From Micromonospora sp. WMMA1947 (GTDB lineage: Bacteria > Actinomycetota > Actinomycetes > Mycobacteriales > Micromonosporaceae): 64,000 nt of DNA. The notes beneath the pieces are model-generated. The model was given only the letters and a program-made list of their open reading frames with translations, ran no database searches and had not been told where the DNA came from. Within the stretch, counting starts at the first letter, position 1. The number at the start of each line of letters is the position of its first letter. Shown here piece by piece: positions 41,499-49,965 of this stretch. Location: contig NZ_CP114909.1 in NCBI RefSeq assembly GCF_027497355.1, positions 5,041,001 through 5,105,000 on the forward strand, given 5' to 3'. The translations under genes and the position numbers were made by a program.

Positions 41499-41520
41499 CA
41501 ATCCAGCAACCGTTGGATTG
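41499..41520. promoter_or_regulatory. CAATCCA-N8-TGGATTG operator between TetR and MFS genes
   Basis: CAATCCA (41499-41505) and TGGATTG (41514-41520) form a perfect 7-bp dyad with an 8-base spacer. It lies midway between the divergent TetR and MFS starts and shares ATCCA-N8-TGGAT with the site before the FMO gene. Confidence 0.8.
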
Positions 41521-41552
41521 GGGGCGGCGCGCCCCGAGGACAGGAGACCGCC

Positions 41553-42905
41553 ATGACCGGGCTGGATCAGCGCTCCGACGCGGTCACCCTGCCGCGCGGC
41601 CCGCTCGTCGGGTTCGCCACCGGCTCACTCGGCATGGGTGTCTGGGTGACAGTGCCCGGCCTGCTGCTGCTCTACTTCCTGACCGACGTGCTGGCGGTCG
41701 CGCCGTGGCTCGCCGGGCTCACGCTGCTGCTGCCGAAGATCGCCGACGTGCTGCTGCACCCGTGGATCGGGCACCGCTGCGACGTGGAGCAGGCCCGCCG
41801 CGGGCACCGCCGCCGGCTGCTGCTGGCCGGGTGCGCGCTGCCGCTGGCGTTCGCCGCCCTGTTCGCCGTCCCCGGCGGGCTCACCGGCGCCGCCGCGGCC
41901 GGCTGGGTGGCGGTGTTCTTCGTCGCCGGCAACCTGCTGTTCGCCGCGTACCAGGTGCCCTACCTGGCGACGCCGGCGGACCTGCGGATCGGCTACCACG
42001 AGCGGACCCGGCTGATGGCGTTCCGGATGGTGGTGCTGACGCTCGGCATCCTCGTCTCCGGGCTGCTCGCGCCGCTGCTGGCCGGCGGCGACGACGCCAC
42101 CCGCGACGGTTACCTGCTGATGGGCGTGGTGCTGGCGGCCGGGATGTTCGCCGCGATGCTGGTCGGTGTCGCCGGGATCGGCCGGTTGCGCCGTACCGCC
42201 GCCGACACGGCGCCGCCGCACGGCCCGGGCGGGTGGCGGGCGCTGGCGGCGAGCCTGCGGGACCGGCAGTTCCGCTGGCTGGTCGGCGCGTACCTGGCCA
42301 TGTCCACCACCACCCACCTGGTGCTCGCCGGTGTGCCCTACTACGCCGAGTACGAACTGGGCCGCCCCGGCCTCACCACGGTGCTGGTGGCCGCGTTCGT
42401 CGCACCGGCGCTGCTCGTCACCCCGGGCTGGCTCGCGGTGGCGCGGCGGATCGGCAAGCAACGTGCCCTGCTCGCCGCGCAGGCCGCGTTCGCCGCCGGG
42501 TCGCTGGTGCTGGCCGTCGGCCGCCCCGCCGGGCTGCCGGTGCTGGTGGCCGCCGTGGCGGTGCTCGGGGTGGCGTTCGCCGGCATGCAACTGCTGCCGT
42601 TCTCGATGCTGCCCGACGTGATCCGCGCGGCCGGCGGCACCGAGCGGGCCGGCACGTACACCGGGGTGTGGACCGCCACCGAGGCCACCGGCGCGGCGCT
42701 GGGCCCCTACGCGTACGCGCTGTGCCTCGCCGCCGGCGGGTTCGTGGCCTCGACCGCCGGGCAGAGCGTGACCCAGTCCCCGGCCGCGCTGGACGCGCTG
42801 CGCTACGGCTTCGGGCTGCTGCCCGCCGCCGTGATGGTGGTCGCGGTGCTGCTGCAGCGCCGCTACACCCTCGACGGCACGGCCCGCGTGGACGCCGCCG
42901 GATAG
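41553..42905 (+). CDS. MFS transporter, GPH/MelB-like (MFS_2)
   Basis: A 450-aa transporter with about twelve helices. LPKIADVLLHPWIGHRCD and LLFAAYQVPYLATPADL fit the glycoside-pentoside-hexuronide:cation symporter layout, as do YHERTRLMAFRMVV and the late GMQLLPFSMLPDVI. The substrate may not be a sugar: the gene shares its TetR operator with an FMO operon, so it may import or export the compound those enzymes process. AGGAG precedes ATG 41553. Its stop codon overlaps the -10 of the next gene. Confidence 0.85.
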   Translation: MTGLDQRSDAVTLPRGPLVGFATGSLGMGVWVTVPGLLLLYFLTDVLAVAPWLAGLTLLLPKIADVLLHPWIGHRCDVEQARRGHRRRLLLAGCALPLAFAALFAVPGGLTGAAAAGWVAVFFVAGNLLFAAYQVPYLATPADLRIGYHERTRLMAFRMVVLTLGILVSGLLAPLLAGGDDATRDGYLLMGVVLAAGMFAAMLVGVAGIGRLRRTAADTAPPHGPGGWRALAASLRDRQFRWLVGAYLAMSTTTHLVLAGVPYYAEYELGRPGLTTVLVAAFVAPALLVTPGWLAVARRIGKQRALLAAQAAFAAGSLVLAVGRPAGLPVLVAAVAVLGVAFAGMQLLPFSMLPDVIRAAGGTERAGTYTGVWTATEATGAALGPYAYALCLAAGGFVASTAGQSVTQSPAALDALRYGFGLLPAAVMVVAVLLQRRYTLDGTARVDAAG

Positions 42906-42917
42906 ACTTCGCCCCCG

Positions 42918-44090
42918 ATGGACGCCGAGCTCGCCACCGACACCCGACCCTGCGCCCACTGCGGACGCGACGTGCCGCAACGCGCCGGCGCGGGCCGCCC
43001 GTTCCGCTACTGCCGGGACAACGACGGCGCCTGCCAGCGGGCCGCCCGCAACTCGCGGATGCGCCACCGCAACTCCCCCGGCCTGCCCGGGCAGGTGGCG
43101 CGCACCTGGGAGGCGGTGGACCGGCTCGACCAGATCGTGGAGACGCTCACCGAGGCGCTGCACGCCGAGCTGTCACCGGCCGGTGTGGAACGCCAGCTCG
43201 CCGAGTTGCGCGCGGAGACGTCGGCGCAGGTCGCGGCCGCGCACGCCGAACGCGACGAGGCCCGCCGCGAGGCCGAGGACGCCAGCGCCGCGGCGGCCCG
43301 GGACCGGCAGCAGGCCCGCGCCGCGTACGCCGACCGCGACGCCGCCGCCGACCGCGCCGAGCGGGCGGAGGCCGCCGCGTCCGCCGCCGCCGACCGGGCC
43401 GCCGCCGCCGAGGAGGCCCGCGACGCCGCCCGCGCCGAGGCGGGCGCCGCGCAGGCGCTGCGGGTGCAGGCCGAACGCGACCGCGACACCGCCCGGCAGG
43501 AACTGCGCACGGTACGCACCGAACGCGACGCCGAACGCCGCCGCGCGACCGAGCTGGCCGCCGAACGGGACGCCGCCCGCGCCGACGCCGAGCGGGCCAC
43601 CCGCTCCGCCACCGAGGCCCTGGACCGGGCCGAACAGTCCCGCGCCGACGCGCAGGCCGCCCAGGCACGAGCCGGCGAGGCGGAACGCGCGGCCCGGGCC
43701 GCCATCGAGCGGGCCGACGCGCAGGCAGCCACCGCGCGGCAGGCAGTCGTCGAGCGGGACCGCGCCGAGGCGGCACGCGCCGACGCCGAGGCGGCGCTGG
43801 AGCGGGTCCGGGCCGAATCGAGCGCGGCGGTCGAGCACGCTCTGGCCGAGGCGGCAAGGGCGACTGAGCAGGCGCGCGCCGCCGCCGGCGAGCGGGACGC
43901 GCTGGCCGCGGAGCTGGCCGAGGCGCGGCGGGCGGTGAGCGCCGCCGAGGCCCGGGCGGCCGAGCTGGCCGCCCGGACAGCGGTGATCGAGGCCGACCGG
44001 GACGCCGCGCAGCGGCGCGCCGGGCAGCTCGCCGACCAGGTCAGTGATCTCGCGACGGCGCTGGCGCGGCTCGGTACGCGTACCGTCTGA
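42918..44090 (+). CDS. Zinc-finger plus long alanine-rich coiled-coil protein
   Basis: A 390-aa protein with an unusual layout. Cys12, Cys15, Cys32 and Cys39 (PCAHCGRDVP, FRYCRDNDGACQ) form a small zinc-finger-like module. After a short linker, residues 65-385 are an almost unbroken heptad-type helix rich in Ala, Arg, Glu and Asp. No catalytic motif is seen. It could be a DNA-binding or structural protein, somewhat like KfrA-type coiled coils; that is a guess. TAGACT (42903-42908) before the ATG is a leaderless -10. Confidence 0.7.
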   Translation: MDAELATDTRPCAHCGRDVPQRAGAGRPFRYCRDNDGACQRAARNSRMRHRNSPGLPGQVARTWEAVDRLDQIVETLTEALHAELSPAGVERQLAELRAETSAQVAAAHAERDEARREAEDASAAAARDRQQARAAYADRDAAADRAERAEAAASAAADRAAAAEEARDAARAEAGAAQALRVQAERDRDTARQELRTVRTERDAERRRATELAAERDAARADAERATRSATEALDRAEQSRADAQAAQARAGEAERAARAAIERADAQAATARQAVVERDRAEAARADAEAALERVRAESSAAVEHALAEAARATEQARAAAGERDALAAELAEARRAVSAAEARAAELAARTAVIEADRDAAQRRAGQLADQVSDLATALARLGTRTV

Positions 44091-44150
44091 GCGGCCACGG
44101 GCTGGGAACGGGGCAGCGCCGCACCCGGCTCTCCGGCGAGGATCGAAGGC

Positions 44151-44741
44151 ATGGGAAAGACGTACGAGCGCATCGACGGCCGGCTGCGGGACTTCGTCGA
44201 GGCGCAGCCGATGTTCTTCGTCGCCACCGCCCCGCTCTCCGGTGACGGCACCGTCAACCTGTCCCCGAAAGGCCTGCGCGGCTGCTTCGCGGTGCTCGAC
44301 GAACACACCGTGGCATACCTCGACTTCGCGGGCAGCAACGCCGAGACCATCGCCCACCTGCGGGAGAACGGCCGGATCACGCTGATGTGGTGCGCGTTCA
44401 CCGGCCCGCCCAACATCGTGCGGGTGCACGGGCGCGGCGAACCGGTGTTCCGCGACGACCCGCGCTGGCCCGGCCTGCTGAAGCACTTCCCCGACATCGA
44501 CCCGGGTCCGCACGGCCTGCGCGCGATCATCGTGGTGCACGCCGAGCTGATCCGCGACACCTGCGGCTACGCGGTGCCGTTCATGACCTACGACGCCGAC
44601 CGGGACCTGCACGAACGCCGGTTCGCCCGGGAGGACGACGCGTCGCTGAGCGCGTACTTCGCCGGCAAGGACCACGTCGCGACCAGCATCGACGGGCTGC
44701 CCGGCCTGCCGTTGCCGCTGCCGCCCACCCCGGCGGTGTGA
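44151..44741 (+). CDS. Pyridoxamine 5'-phosphate oxidase-like (split-barrel FMN) protein
   Basis: A 196-aa flavin-binding split-barrel protein. The segments MFFVATAPLSGDGTVNLSPKGL, YLDFAGSNAETIAHLRENGRITLMWCAF and RVHGRGEPV are typical of the PNPOx-like family with a preserved FMN-phosphate loop. A ribosome binding site (GAGGATCGAAGG) precedes the ATG. Such proteins reduce or bind F420, FMN or haem-type ligands; which one is unclear. It is convergent with the peptide transporter, 6 bases apart. Confidence 0.83.
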   Translation: MGKTYERIDGRLRDFVEAQPMFFVATAPLSGDGTVNLSPKGLRGCFAVLDEHTVAYLDFAGSNAETIAHLRENGRITLMWCAFTGPPNIVRVHGRGEPVFRDDPRWPGLLKHFPDIDPGPHGLRAIIVVHAELIRDTCGYAVPFMTYDADRDLHERRFAREDDASLSAYFAGKDHVATSIDGLPGLPLPLPPTPAV

Positions 44742-44747
44742 GCGCGG

Positions 44748-46229
44748 TCAGTGGATGCCGGCCATCAGGCGCCGGATCTGGCGGGTGAACATCACCGCGG
44801 CCAGGCCCAGCACCACCGAGGCCAGCCCGAAGGTCAGGAAGTACACCGGCTGGGACCACCTGTCGGCCAGCCGGGCCACCTGACCGCCGATGGCGTCACC
44901 GACGGCGGTGGCGAGGAACCACAGGCCCAGCATCTGGCTGGCGTACTTGACCGGCGCGAGTTTCGTGGTGGCGGACAGGCCGACCGGGCTCAGCGACAGC
45001 TCGCCGGCGACCTGGATGGCGTACACCGCGACCAGCCACAGCGGTGAGACCAGGTCGCCGCCGACAGCGGCCCGCGCGGCGGCGGCCATCAGCACGAACG
45101 ACAGGCCGTTGAGCACCAGGCCGACGGCGAACTTCGTGGGCGTGGACACCCGGTGCCCGAGCTTGAGCCACAGCGCGGCGGCCAGCGGCGCGCCGATGAT
45201 GATGAGGATCGGGTTCACCGACTGCAACCAGGACGCCGGGAACGTGAACCCGCCCACCGACCGGTCGGTCTGGTCGGCGGCGAAGATGTTCAGCACCGAC
45301 CCGGCCTGGTCGTAGATGAGCCAGAACGAGGCGGCGAACACGAACAGCCACACGTACGCCTTCATCCGGCTGCGTTCGGTGCCGCTGATCTCCCGGTCGG
45401 TGAGGATCCGCGCGAAGTAGCCGACAGTGACCAGCACCGTCACCACTGTGAGCAGGTTGACCACCGTGGTGACGGTGAACCAGCCGGCCACCAGCAGCAC
45501 GAGCAGCGCGGCGAGCACCACGACGCTCGCCGCGCCGATGCGGGTCAGCGCGCGCCGCCGGTCCGCGCCGAGCAGCGGGTCCGCCGGGCGGGCGCCCGCG
45601 TCGCCGAGGTTGCGCCGGCCCAGCACGTACTGCAGGACGCCGAAGGTCATGCCGACCGCGGCGGCACCGAACCCCAGATGCCAGTTGATCTTCTCGCCGA
45701 GGAAGCCGGTGATCAGCGGGGCGATGAACGCGCCCAGGTTGATGCCCATGTAGAAGATGGAGAACCCGGCGTCGCGGCGCGGCGAGTCCCGCTCGTACAG
45801 GTCGCCGACCATGGTGGAGATGTTCGGCTTGAGCAGGCCGGTGCCGAGCACGATCAGGGCCATGCCGGCGAACACGCTCCACCCGGTGGGGATCGCCATC
45901 ACGTAGTGACCGGCGGCGATCACCACGCCGCCCCACAGCACGCTGCGCCGCGCGCCGATCAGCCGGTCCGCGACCCAGCCGCCCGGCAGCGCCATCAGGT
46001 AGACCATGGCGTTGTAGGTGCCGTACACGGCGTTGGCGCTGGACTCGCCGAGGTCCAGGCCGCCGTCGGCGACCGCGGCGGTCAGGTAGAGCACCAGGAT
46101 CGCCCGCATGCCGTAGAAGCTGAACCGCTCCCACATCTCGGTGAGGAAGAGCGTGGACAGCGCGCGGGGATGACCGAAGAAGGTCTTCCCGGCGGGTGGT
46201 CGGGCTCCGACCGGCGCGTCACTGCTCAT
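44748..46229 (-). CDS. POT/PTR2-family di/tripeptide transporter
   Basis: A 493-aa proton-coupled oligopeptide symporter with about fourteen helices. The ExxERFxxYG motif is present as EMWERFSFYGMRA near residue 33, and the second family motif as GTGLLKPNISTMVGDLYERDSPRRDAGFSIFYMGINLGAF near 130. ATG 46229 has GGAGGTGA at good spacing; a longer Cys-rich in-frame extension is rejected. It should import di- and tripeptides. No operon partner. Confidence 0.93.
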   Translation of the reverse strand: MSSDAPVGARPPAGKTFFGHPRALSTLFLTEMWERFSFYGMRAILVLYLTAAVADGGLDLGESSANAVYGTYNAMVYLMALPGGWVADRLIGARRSVLWGGVVIAAGHYVMAIPTGWSVFAGMALIVLGTGLLKPNISTMVGDLYERDSPRRDAGFSIFYMGINLGAFIAPLITGFLGEKINWHLGFGAAAVGMTFGVLQYVLGRRNLGDAGARPADPLLGADRRRALTRIGAASVVVLAALLVLLVAGWFTVTTVVNLLTVVTVLVTVGYFARILTDREISGTERSRMKAYVWLFVFAASFWLIYDQAGSVLNIFAADQTDRSVGGFTFPASWLQSVNPILIIIGAPLAAALWLKLGHRVSTPTKFAVGLVLNGLSFVLMAAAARAAVGGDLVSPLWLVAVYAIQVAGELSLSPVGLSATTKLAPVKYASQMLGLWFLATAVGDAIGGQVARLADRWSQPVYFLTFGLASVVLGLAAVMFTRQIRRLMAGIH

Positions 46230-46386
46230 CGTCACCTCCGGCGCGCAAACAGGTGGGTAACATCCCCGTTGGCAGGCGAAACACTCCACCGATTCGGCCC
46301 GGCCGGGGACGACCCCGCCGGGCAGCTGTCATGGCCGGTTACCCTTGACTCTCCCGACCCGCGTACGGCCCTGTCGCCGTGGGCCG

Positions 46387-46414
46387 GGGAATGGGCGAGC
46401 GGTGACCGGTCGTT
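46387..46414 (+). promoter_or_regulatory. Sigma-R-type promoter of rbpA
   Basis: GGGAAT (46387-46392), exactly 18 bases, then CGTT (46411-46414). This matches the sigma-R (SigR/SigH disulphide-stress) consensus GGGAAT-N18-CGTT. It lies 41 bases before the rbpA start. In Streptomyces rbpA is known to be a sigma-R target, so this fits established knowledge. Confidence 0.85.
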
Positions 46415-46454
46415 ACACGTGAAGACCAGCACCACGAACGAGGGGAAGTCGATC

Positions 46455-46796
46455 ATGGGCGAGCGCATGCTGCGCGGTAGCCGACTGGGCGCGGTCAGCT
46501 ACGAATCCGACCGCAACACGGAGCTCGCGCCGCGCCAGACCCGCGAGTACCTCTGCGCCAAGGGCCACCAGTTCGAGGTGCCGTTCGCCGTCGACGCCGA
46601 GGTCCCGACGACCTGGGAGTGCAAGTTCGACGGCAGCGTCGCCCGCCTGGTCGACGGCACCGAGCCGGAGCAGAAGAAGGCCAAGCCGCCGCGTACCCAC
46701 TGGGACATGCTGCTGGAGCGGCGCTCGATCGCCGAGCTGGAGGACATCCTCGCCGAGCGGCTCCAGGAGGTCCGGACCCGCCGCGGTCGTGCCTGA
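46455..46796 (+). CDS. rbpA: RNA polymerase-binding protein RbpA
   Basis: A 113-aa essential-type actinobacterial transcription factor that binds the principal sigma factor and RNA polymerase and stabilises open complexes. The family pattern is nearly complete: MLRGSRLGAVSYESDRN, then LAPRQTREYLC, and the C-terminal sigma-interaction domain PPRTHWDMLLERRSIAELED. Cys34, His38 and Cys56 remain of the zinc-ribbon-like core. ATG 46455 follows GAGGGGAAG. A sigma-R promoter lies upstream and a strong terminator downstream, so it is monocistronic. Confidence 0.96.
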   Translation: MGERMLRGSRLGAVSYESDRNTELAPRQTREYLCAKGHQFEVPFAVDAEVPTTWECKFDGSVARLVDGTEPEQKKAKPPRTHWDMLLERRSIAELEDILAERLQEVRTRRGRA

Positions 46797-46812
46797 CCGT
46801 CCGTAACGCGCC

Positions 46813-46844
46813 GAAACGCCCCCGGGATCACCCGGGGGCGTTTC
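46813..46844. terminator. Terminator after rbpA
   Basis: GAAACGCCCCCGGG (46813-46826) pairs perfectly with CCCGGGGGCGTTTC (46831-46844) around an ATCA loop. TTTC closes the stem on the rbpA side. It serves rbpA and probably also the convergent fxsA. Confidence 0.92.
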
Positions 46845-46861
46845 GCTGTCTACACCGCGCC

Positions 46862-47383
46862 TCAGCGGTCGACGATCTCGCCCTCGATGGCCTTGCCCGG
46901 GTCGGTGACCGGCTGCGGCGCAGGCGCGGGGGCCGGCTCCGGGGCCGGCTGCGACGCGCCCCGGTACACGCGGACCCGGCGCGGCCCGAACAGGTCACCG
47001 GCGACCATCGACGACACTCGCCGCTCGGTGGCCCGGCGCACCCCGCCACCGGCCAGCCGGCGCAGCGGCGGCACCAGCAACAGCAGGCCCACCACGCCGC
47101 TGACCAGGCCCGGCAGCGCCAGCAGCAGCGCACCCAGCAGACCCACGAGGCCGTCTGTCACCTCGGGGCCCGGCGGACGGCCGGCCTGCGCCGCCGCGCG
47201 GAAGCCGCGCCACGCCCGCATGCCCTCGCGGCGCAGCAGCACCAGCCCCAGCAGGGACGCCCCGAACACCAGCAGCACCGCCGCGCCGAACCCGACGGCC
47301 CGGCCGACCAGCACGAAAACGGTCAGCTCCAGCAGCGCCAACAGCAGCAGGGCCGGTGGTACGTACTTCAGTCCTCGGCGCAT
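46862..47383 (-). CDS. fxsA: FxsA family membrane protein
   Basis: A 173-aa protein with the FxsA fold: two hydrophobic segments at the start (PPALLLLALLELTVFVLVGRAVGFG with LLVFGASLLGLVLLR), then GLVGLLGALLLALPGLVSGVVGLLLLVPP, which is the family's third/fourth helix region, and a proline-rich cytoplasmic tail. E. coli FxsA suppresses phage T7 exclusion by F plasmids when overproduced; the normal role is unknown. The tail ends in an acidic/basic GEIVDR. Confidence 0.87.
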   Translation of the reverse strand: MRRGLKYVPPALLLLALLELTVFVLVGRAVGFGAAVLLVFGASLLGLVLLRREGMRAWRGFRAAAQAGRPPGPEVTDGLVGLLGALLLALPGLVSGVVGLLLLVPPLRRLAGGGVRRATERRVSSMVAGDLFGPRRVRVYRGASQPAPEPAPAPAPQPVTDPGKAIEGEIVDR

Positions 47384-47436
47384 CTCACCTCATCAGCCCG
47401 GGGTCATCACGCCCCTCAAGCATGACACGCCCCGGC

Positions 47437-48228
47437 TCAAGGCCAGCGCGCGAGCGCATCCGGGCGCGACGGCGCGGTCGCCAGACGGTCCCGCACCCCC
47501 CACCGGGTGACCCGCCACAGCGCCTCCGCCACGATCAGCGGGCTCATCTTGCTGTCGCCGTGTTCCCGCTCGGCGAACGTGATCGGCACCTCCACGATCC
47601 GCACCCCGGCGCGGTGCGCCAGCCGCGACAGCTCCACCTGGAACGCGTACCCCTGGGACCGCACCGAGTCCAGGTCGATCGCGTCCAGCGCGCTGGACCG
47701 GTACACCCGGTAGCCGCCGGTGGCGTCGCTGACCGGCATGCCCAGCGCCAGCCGCGCGTACAGGTTGCCCACCCGGGACAGCAGCAGCCGCCGCCACGGC
47801 CAGTTCAGCACCCGCGCGCCGCGCGTCCACCGGGAACCGATCACCACGTCGGCGTCGCGGGCGGCGTGCAGCAGCGCCGGCAGGTCCTCCGGGGCGTGCG
47901 AGCCGTCGGCGTCCATCTCCACCACCGCGTCGTAGCCGCGGGAACGCGCCCAGGCGAAACCGGCCAGGTAGGCCGCGCCGAGCCCTTCCTTGCCCTCGCG
48001 GTGCAGCACGTGCACCCGCGGGTCGTTCCCGGCGATCGTGTCGGCGATCGCGCCGGTGCCGTCGGGGCTGTTGTCGTCGGCGACGAGGACGTCCACCGCC
48101 GGCGCCGCCTCGCGTACCCGGGCGACGATGCGCCCGACGTTGTCGGCCTCGTTGTAGGTGGGGATGACCACCAGGACCCGCCCCACCCCGGGATGGCCGA
48201 CCGTCCGCCTGTCGGCTGCCACGCCCAC
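47437..48228 (-). CDS. ppm1: Polyprenol monophosphomannose (dolichol-P-mannose-like) synthase, GT2
   Basis: A 263-aa GT2 enzyme that makes polyprenyl-phosphate mannose from GDP-mannose. It has VLVVIPTYNEADNVGRIV, the DDNSPDGT donor site, MDADGSH (DXD-type) near residue 108, and SKMSPLIVAEALW near the C-terminus. It follows the lnt gene by 22 bases on the same strand; in mycobacteria Ppm1 and Lnt are fused or adjacent, so the pairing supports the call. Product sugar feeds membrane GT-C enzymes. GTG 48228 is the likely start, with GAGAGGCGG upstream. Confidence 0.9.
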   Translation of the reverse strand: MGVAADRRTVGHPGVGRVLVVIPTYNEADNVGRIVARVREAAPAVDVLVADDNSPDGTGAIADTIAGNDPRVHVLHREGKEGLGAAYLAGFAWARSRGYDAVVEMDADGSHAPEDLPALLHAARDADVVIGSRWTRGARVLNWPWRRLLLSRVGNLYARLALGMPVSDATGGYRVYRSSALDAIDLDSVRSQGYAFQVELSRLAHRAGVRIVEVPITFAEREHGDSKMSPLIVAEALWRVTRWGVRDRLATAPSRPDALARWP

Positions 48229-48250
48229 CGTCGCACCGCCTCTCGTCGGC

Positions 48251-49855
48251 TCAGCCGGGAGCGGCCTCCCGGCGGCGGCGCAGCACGGCCGCGCCGGCCA
48301 GGGCCGCGACCGCCAGCGCCGTCAGCGCCACCTCCGGCCACACCCCGGCCGTGGTCGCCGGGGTACGCCCGTCGCCGAGTTCCATCTGCCGCACCACCAC
48401 CGCGGCGGTGTTGAACCCGGTCGCACCGTCTACCCGTCCGTCCGGGGAAACGAACCCGGACACCCCGACCGTGGAGGCCATCAACGCGGCCCGGCCGTGC
48501 TCCACGGCCCGCAACCGCACCATGGCCAGCTGCTGGCGGGCCTCGGCCACGTCGAACGTGGCGTTGTTGGTCTGCACCACCAGCAGCTGCGCGCCGCCGG
48601 TGACGGTGTCCCGGACGATGCCGTCGTAGGCGACCTCGAAGCAGATCACGTCGCCGAGCACAGCCGGGCCGGTGTTCAGCACGCCGGGACGGTCACCGGC
48701 CACGAAATCGGACCGGACCCGGTCGACCTGGGAGCTGACCTTGCGGGCGATGGAGCGCAGCGGCACGTACTCGGCGAACGGCACCGGATGCCGTTTCGTG
48801 TACACCTGGTCCAGATCCGGGCCGGTGCCCGGGCGCCACAGCAGCCCCGCGTTGCGCACCTCACCCTGCCCGGGCCCGACCAGCACCGCGCCGACCAGGA
48901 TCGGCGCGCCGATCGCGTCGGCGGCCTGGGAGATCCGCTCCCCCGCGCCCGGGTTGCGCAGCGGGTCGATGTCGCTGGAGTTCTCCGGCCACACCACCAC
49001 GTCGGGGCGTTCCTGCCCGCCTTCGGTGACCCGCCGCGCCAGCTCCAGCGTCGCGTCGACGTGGTTGTTCAGCACCGCCTGCCGCTGCGCGTTGAAGTCC
49101 AGCCCGAGGCGGGGCACGTTGCCCTGCACGATGGCCACGGTGACGGTGTCGCCCGCGCCGCGTACCCCGGTCGGCACGGCCGAGCCGGCGGCCAGCAGCG
49201 CCACCAGCGCGGCGGTCAGCCCGGCGACCGGCCGCCACTGCCCGGGCGTACGCCGCCAGTCCCGCCACGCGGCGGCGACCAGCAGCCCGCCGGCGACCGC
49301 GACGGCGAACGTGACCAGCGGGGCGCCGCCGAGCGCGGCGAGCTTCAGCAGCGGCGAGGTGTCCTGGCTGAACGCGAGCCGCCCCCACGGGAACCCGCCG
49401 AACGGGGCGCGGTCGCGCAGCGCCTCCTGCCCCACCCACAGCACGCCGGTGAGCAGCGGCCACGCCGCCCGGTGCCGGTCCGCCAGCGGCGACACCCAGG
49501 CGGTGGCGGCGCCCAGCAGCGCCAGGAACGCGGCCTGCAGCAGCGACAGCAGCGCCCACGGCAGGTAGCCGGTGTGCAGGTTCGTCCACTCCAGCAGCGG
49601 CGCGAACAGCGCCAGCCCGGTCAGGAAGCCCAGCCCGGCGCCGGCGCGCAGCCGCCGCCGGTGCACGGCGGCGGCCAGCAGCGCCACCCCGACCGGTGCG
49701 AGCGGCCACATCCCGTACGGCGGGAACGCCAGCAGCAGCGCCACCCCGGCCAGCACGGCGGCCGGCACGGCGAGCGTCAGCGGCAGGGGACGCGCGCCGC
49801 CGTCACCGGGTGCCCCGTCGGTGGCACGCGGCTGTTCCCGGTCCAGCGTCGTCAC
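48251..49855 (-). CDS. lnt: Apolipoprotein N-acyltransferase
   Basis: A 534-aa membrane enzyme that adds the third acyl chain to lipoproteins. About seven N-terminal helices are followed by a nitrilase-type domain (from about residue 235). The catalytic triad is seen as Glu291 (VVWPENSSD), Lys354 (VYTKRHPVPFAEYVP) and Cys405 (GDVICFEVAYD). It is upstream of, and probably co-transcribed with, the ppm1 gene. Actinobacterial lipoproteins are N-acylated by such enzymes. Confidence 0.93.
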   Translation of the reverse strand: MTTLDREQPRATDGAPGDGGARPLPLTLAVPAAVLAGVALLLAFPPYGMWPLAPVGVALLAAAVHRRRLRAGAGLGFLTGLALFAPLLEWTNLHTGYLPWALLSLLQAAFLALLGAATAWVSPLADRHRAAWPLLTGVLWVGQEALRDRAPFGGFPWGRLAFSQDTSPLLKLAALGGAPLVTFAVAVAGGLLVAAAWRDWRRTPGQWRPVAGLTAALVALLAAGSAVPTGVRGAGDTVTVAIVQGNVPRLGLDFNAQRQAVLNNHVDATLELARRVTEGGQERPDVVVWPENSSDIDPLRNPGAGERISQAADAIGAPILVGAVLVGPGQGEVRNAGLLWRPGTGPDLDQVYTKRHPVPFAEYVPLRSIARKVSSQVDRVRSDFVAGDRPGVLNTGPAVLGDVICFEVAYDGIVRDTVTGGAQLLVVQTNNATFDVAEARQQLAMVRLRAVEHGRAALMASTVGVSGFVSPDGRVDGATGFNTAAVVVRQMELGDGRTPATTAGVWPEVALTALAVAALAGAAVLRRRREAAPG

Positions 49856-49965
49856 CGGCTTCTCCCCACGATCACGGGCCGAAGGCTACCCGCCCGTACC
49901 GGCCGTCGGCCGAACCGGTGTGGGGCGTGCCACCGACGCGGCGCCGGCAGGCGACAATCGGGCGC

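Noticed and set aside
43147..43938. Pro/Arg- and Ser/Ala-rich frames opposite or overlapping the coiled-coil gene
   Set aside because: They are mirror images of the Ala/Arg/Glu repeats in the real frame, which alone has the zinc-finger motif and a -10 element.
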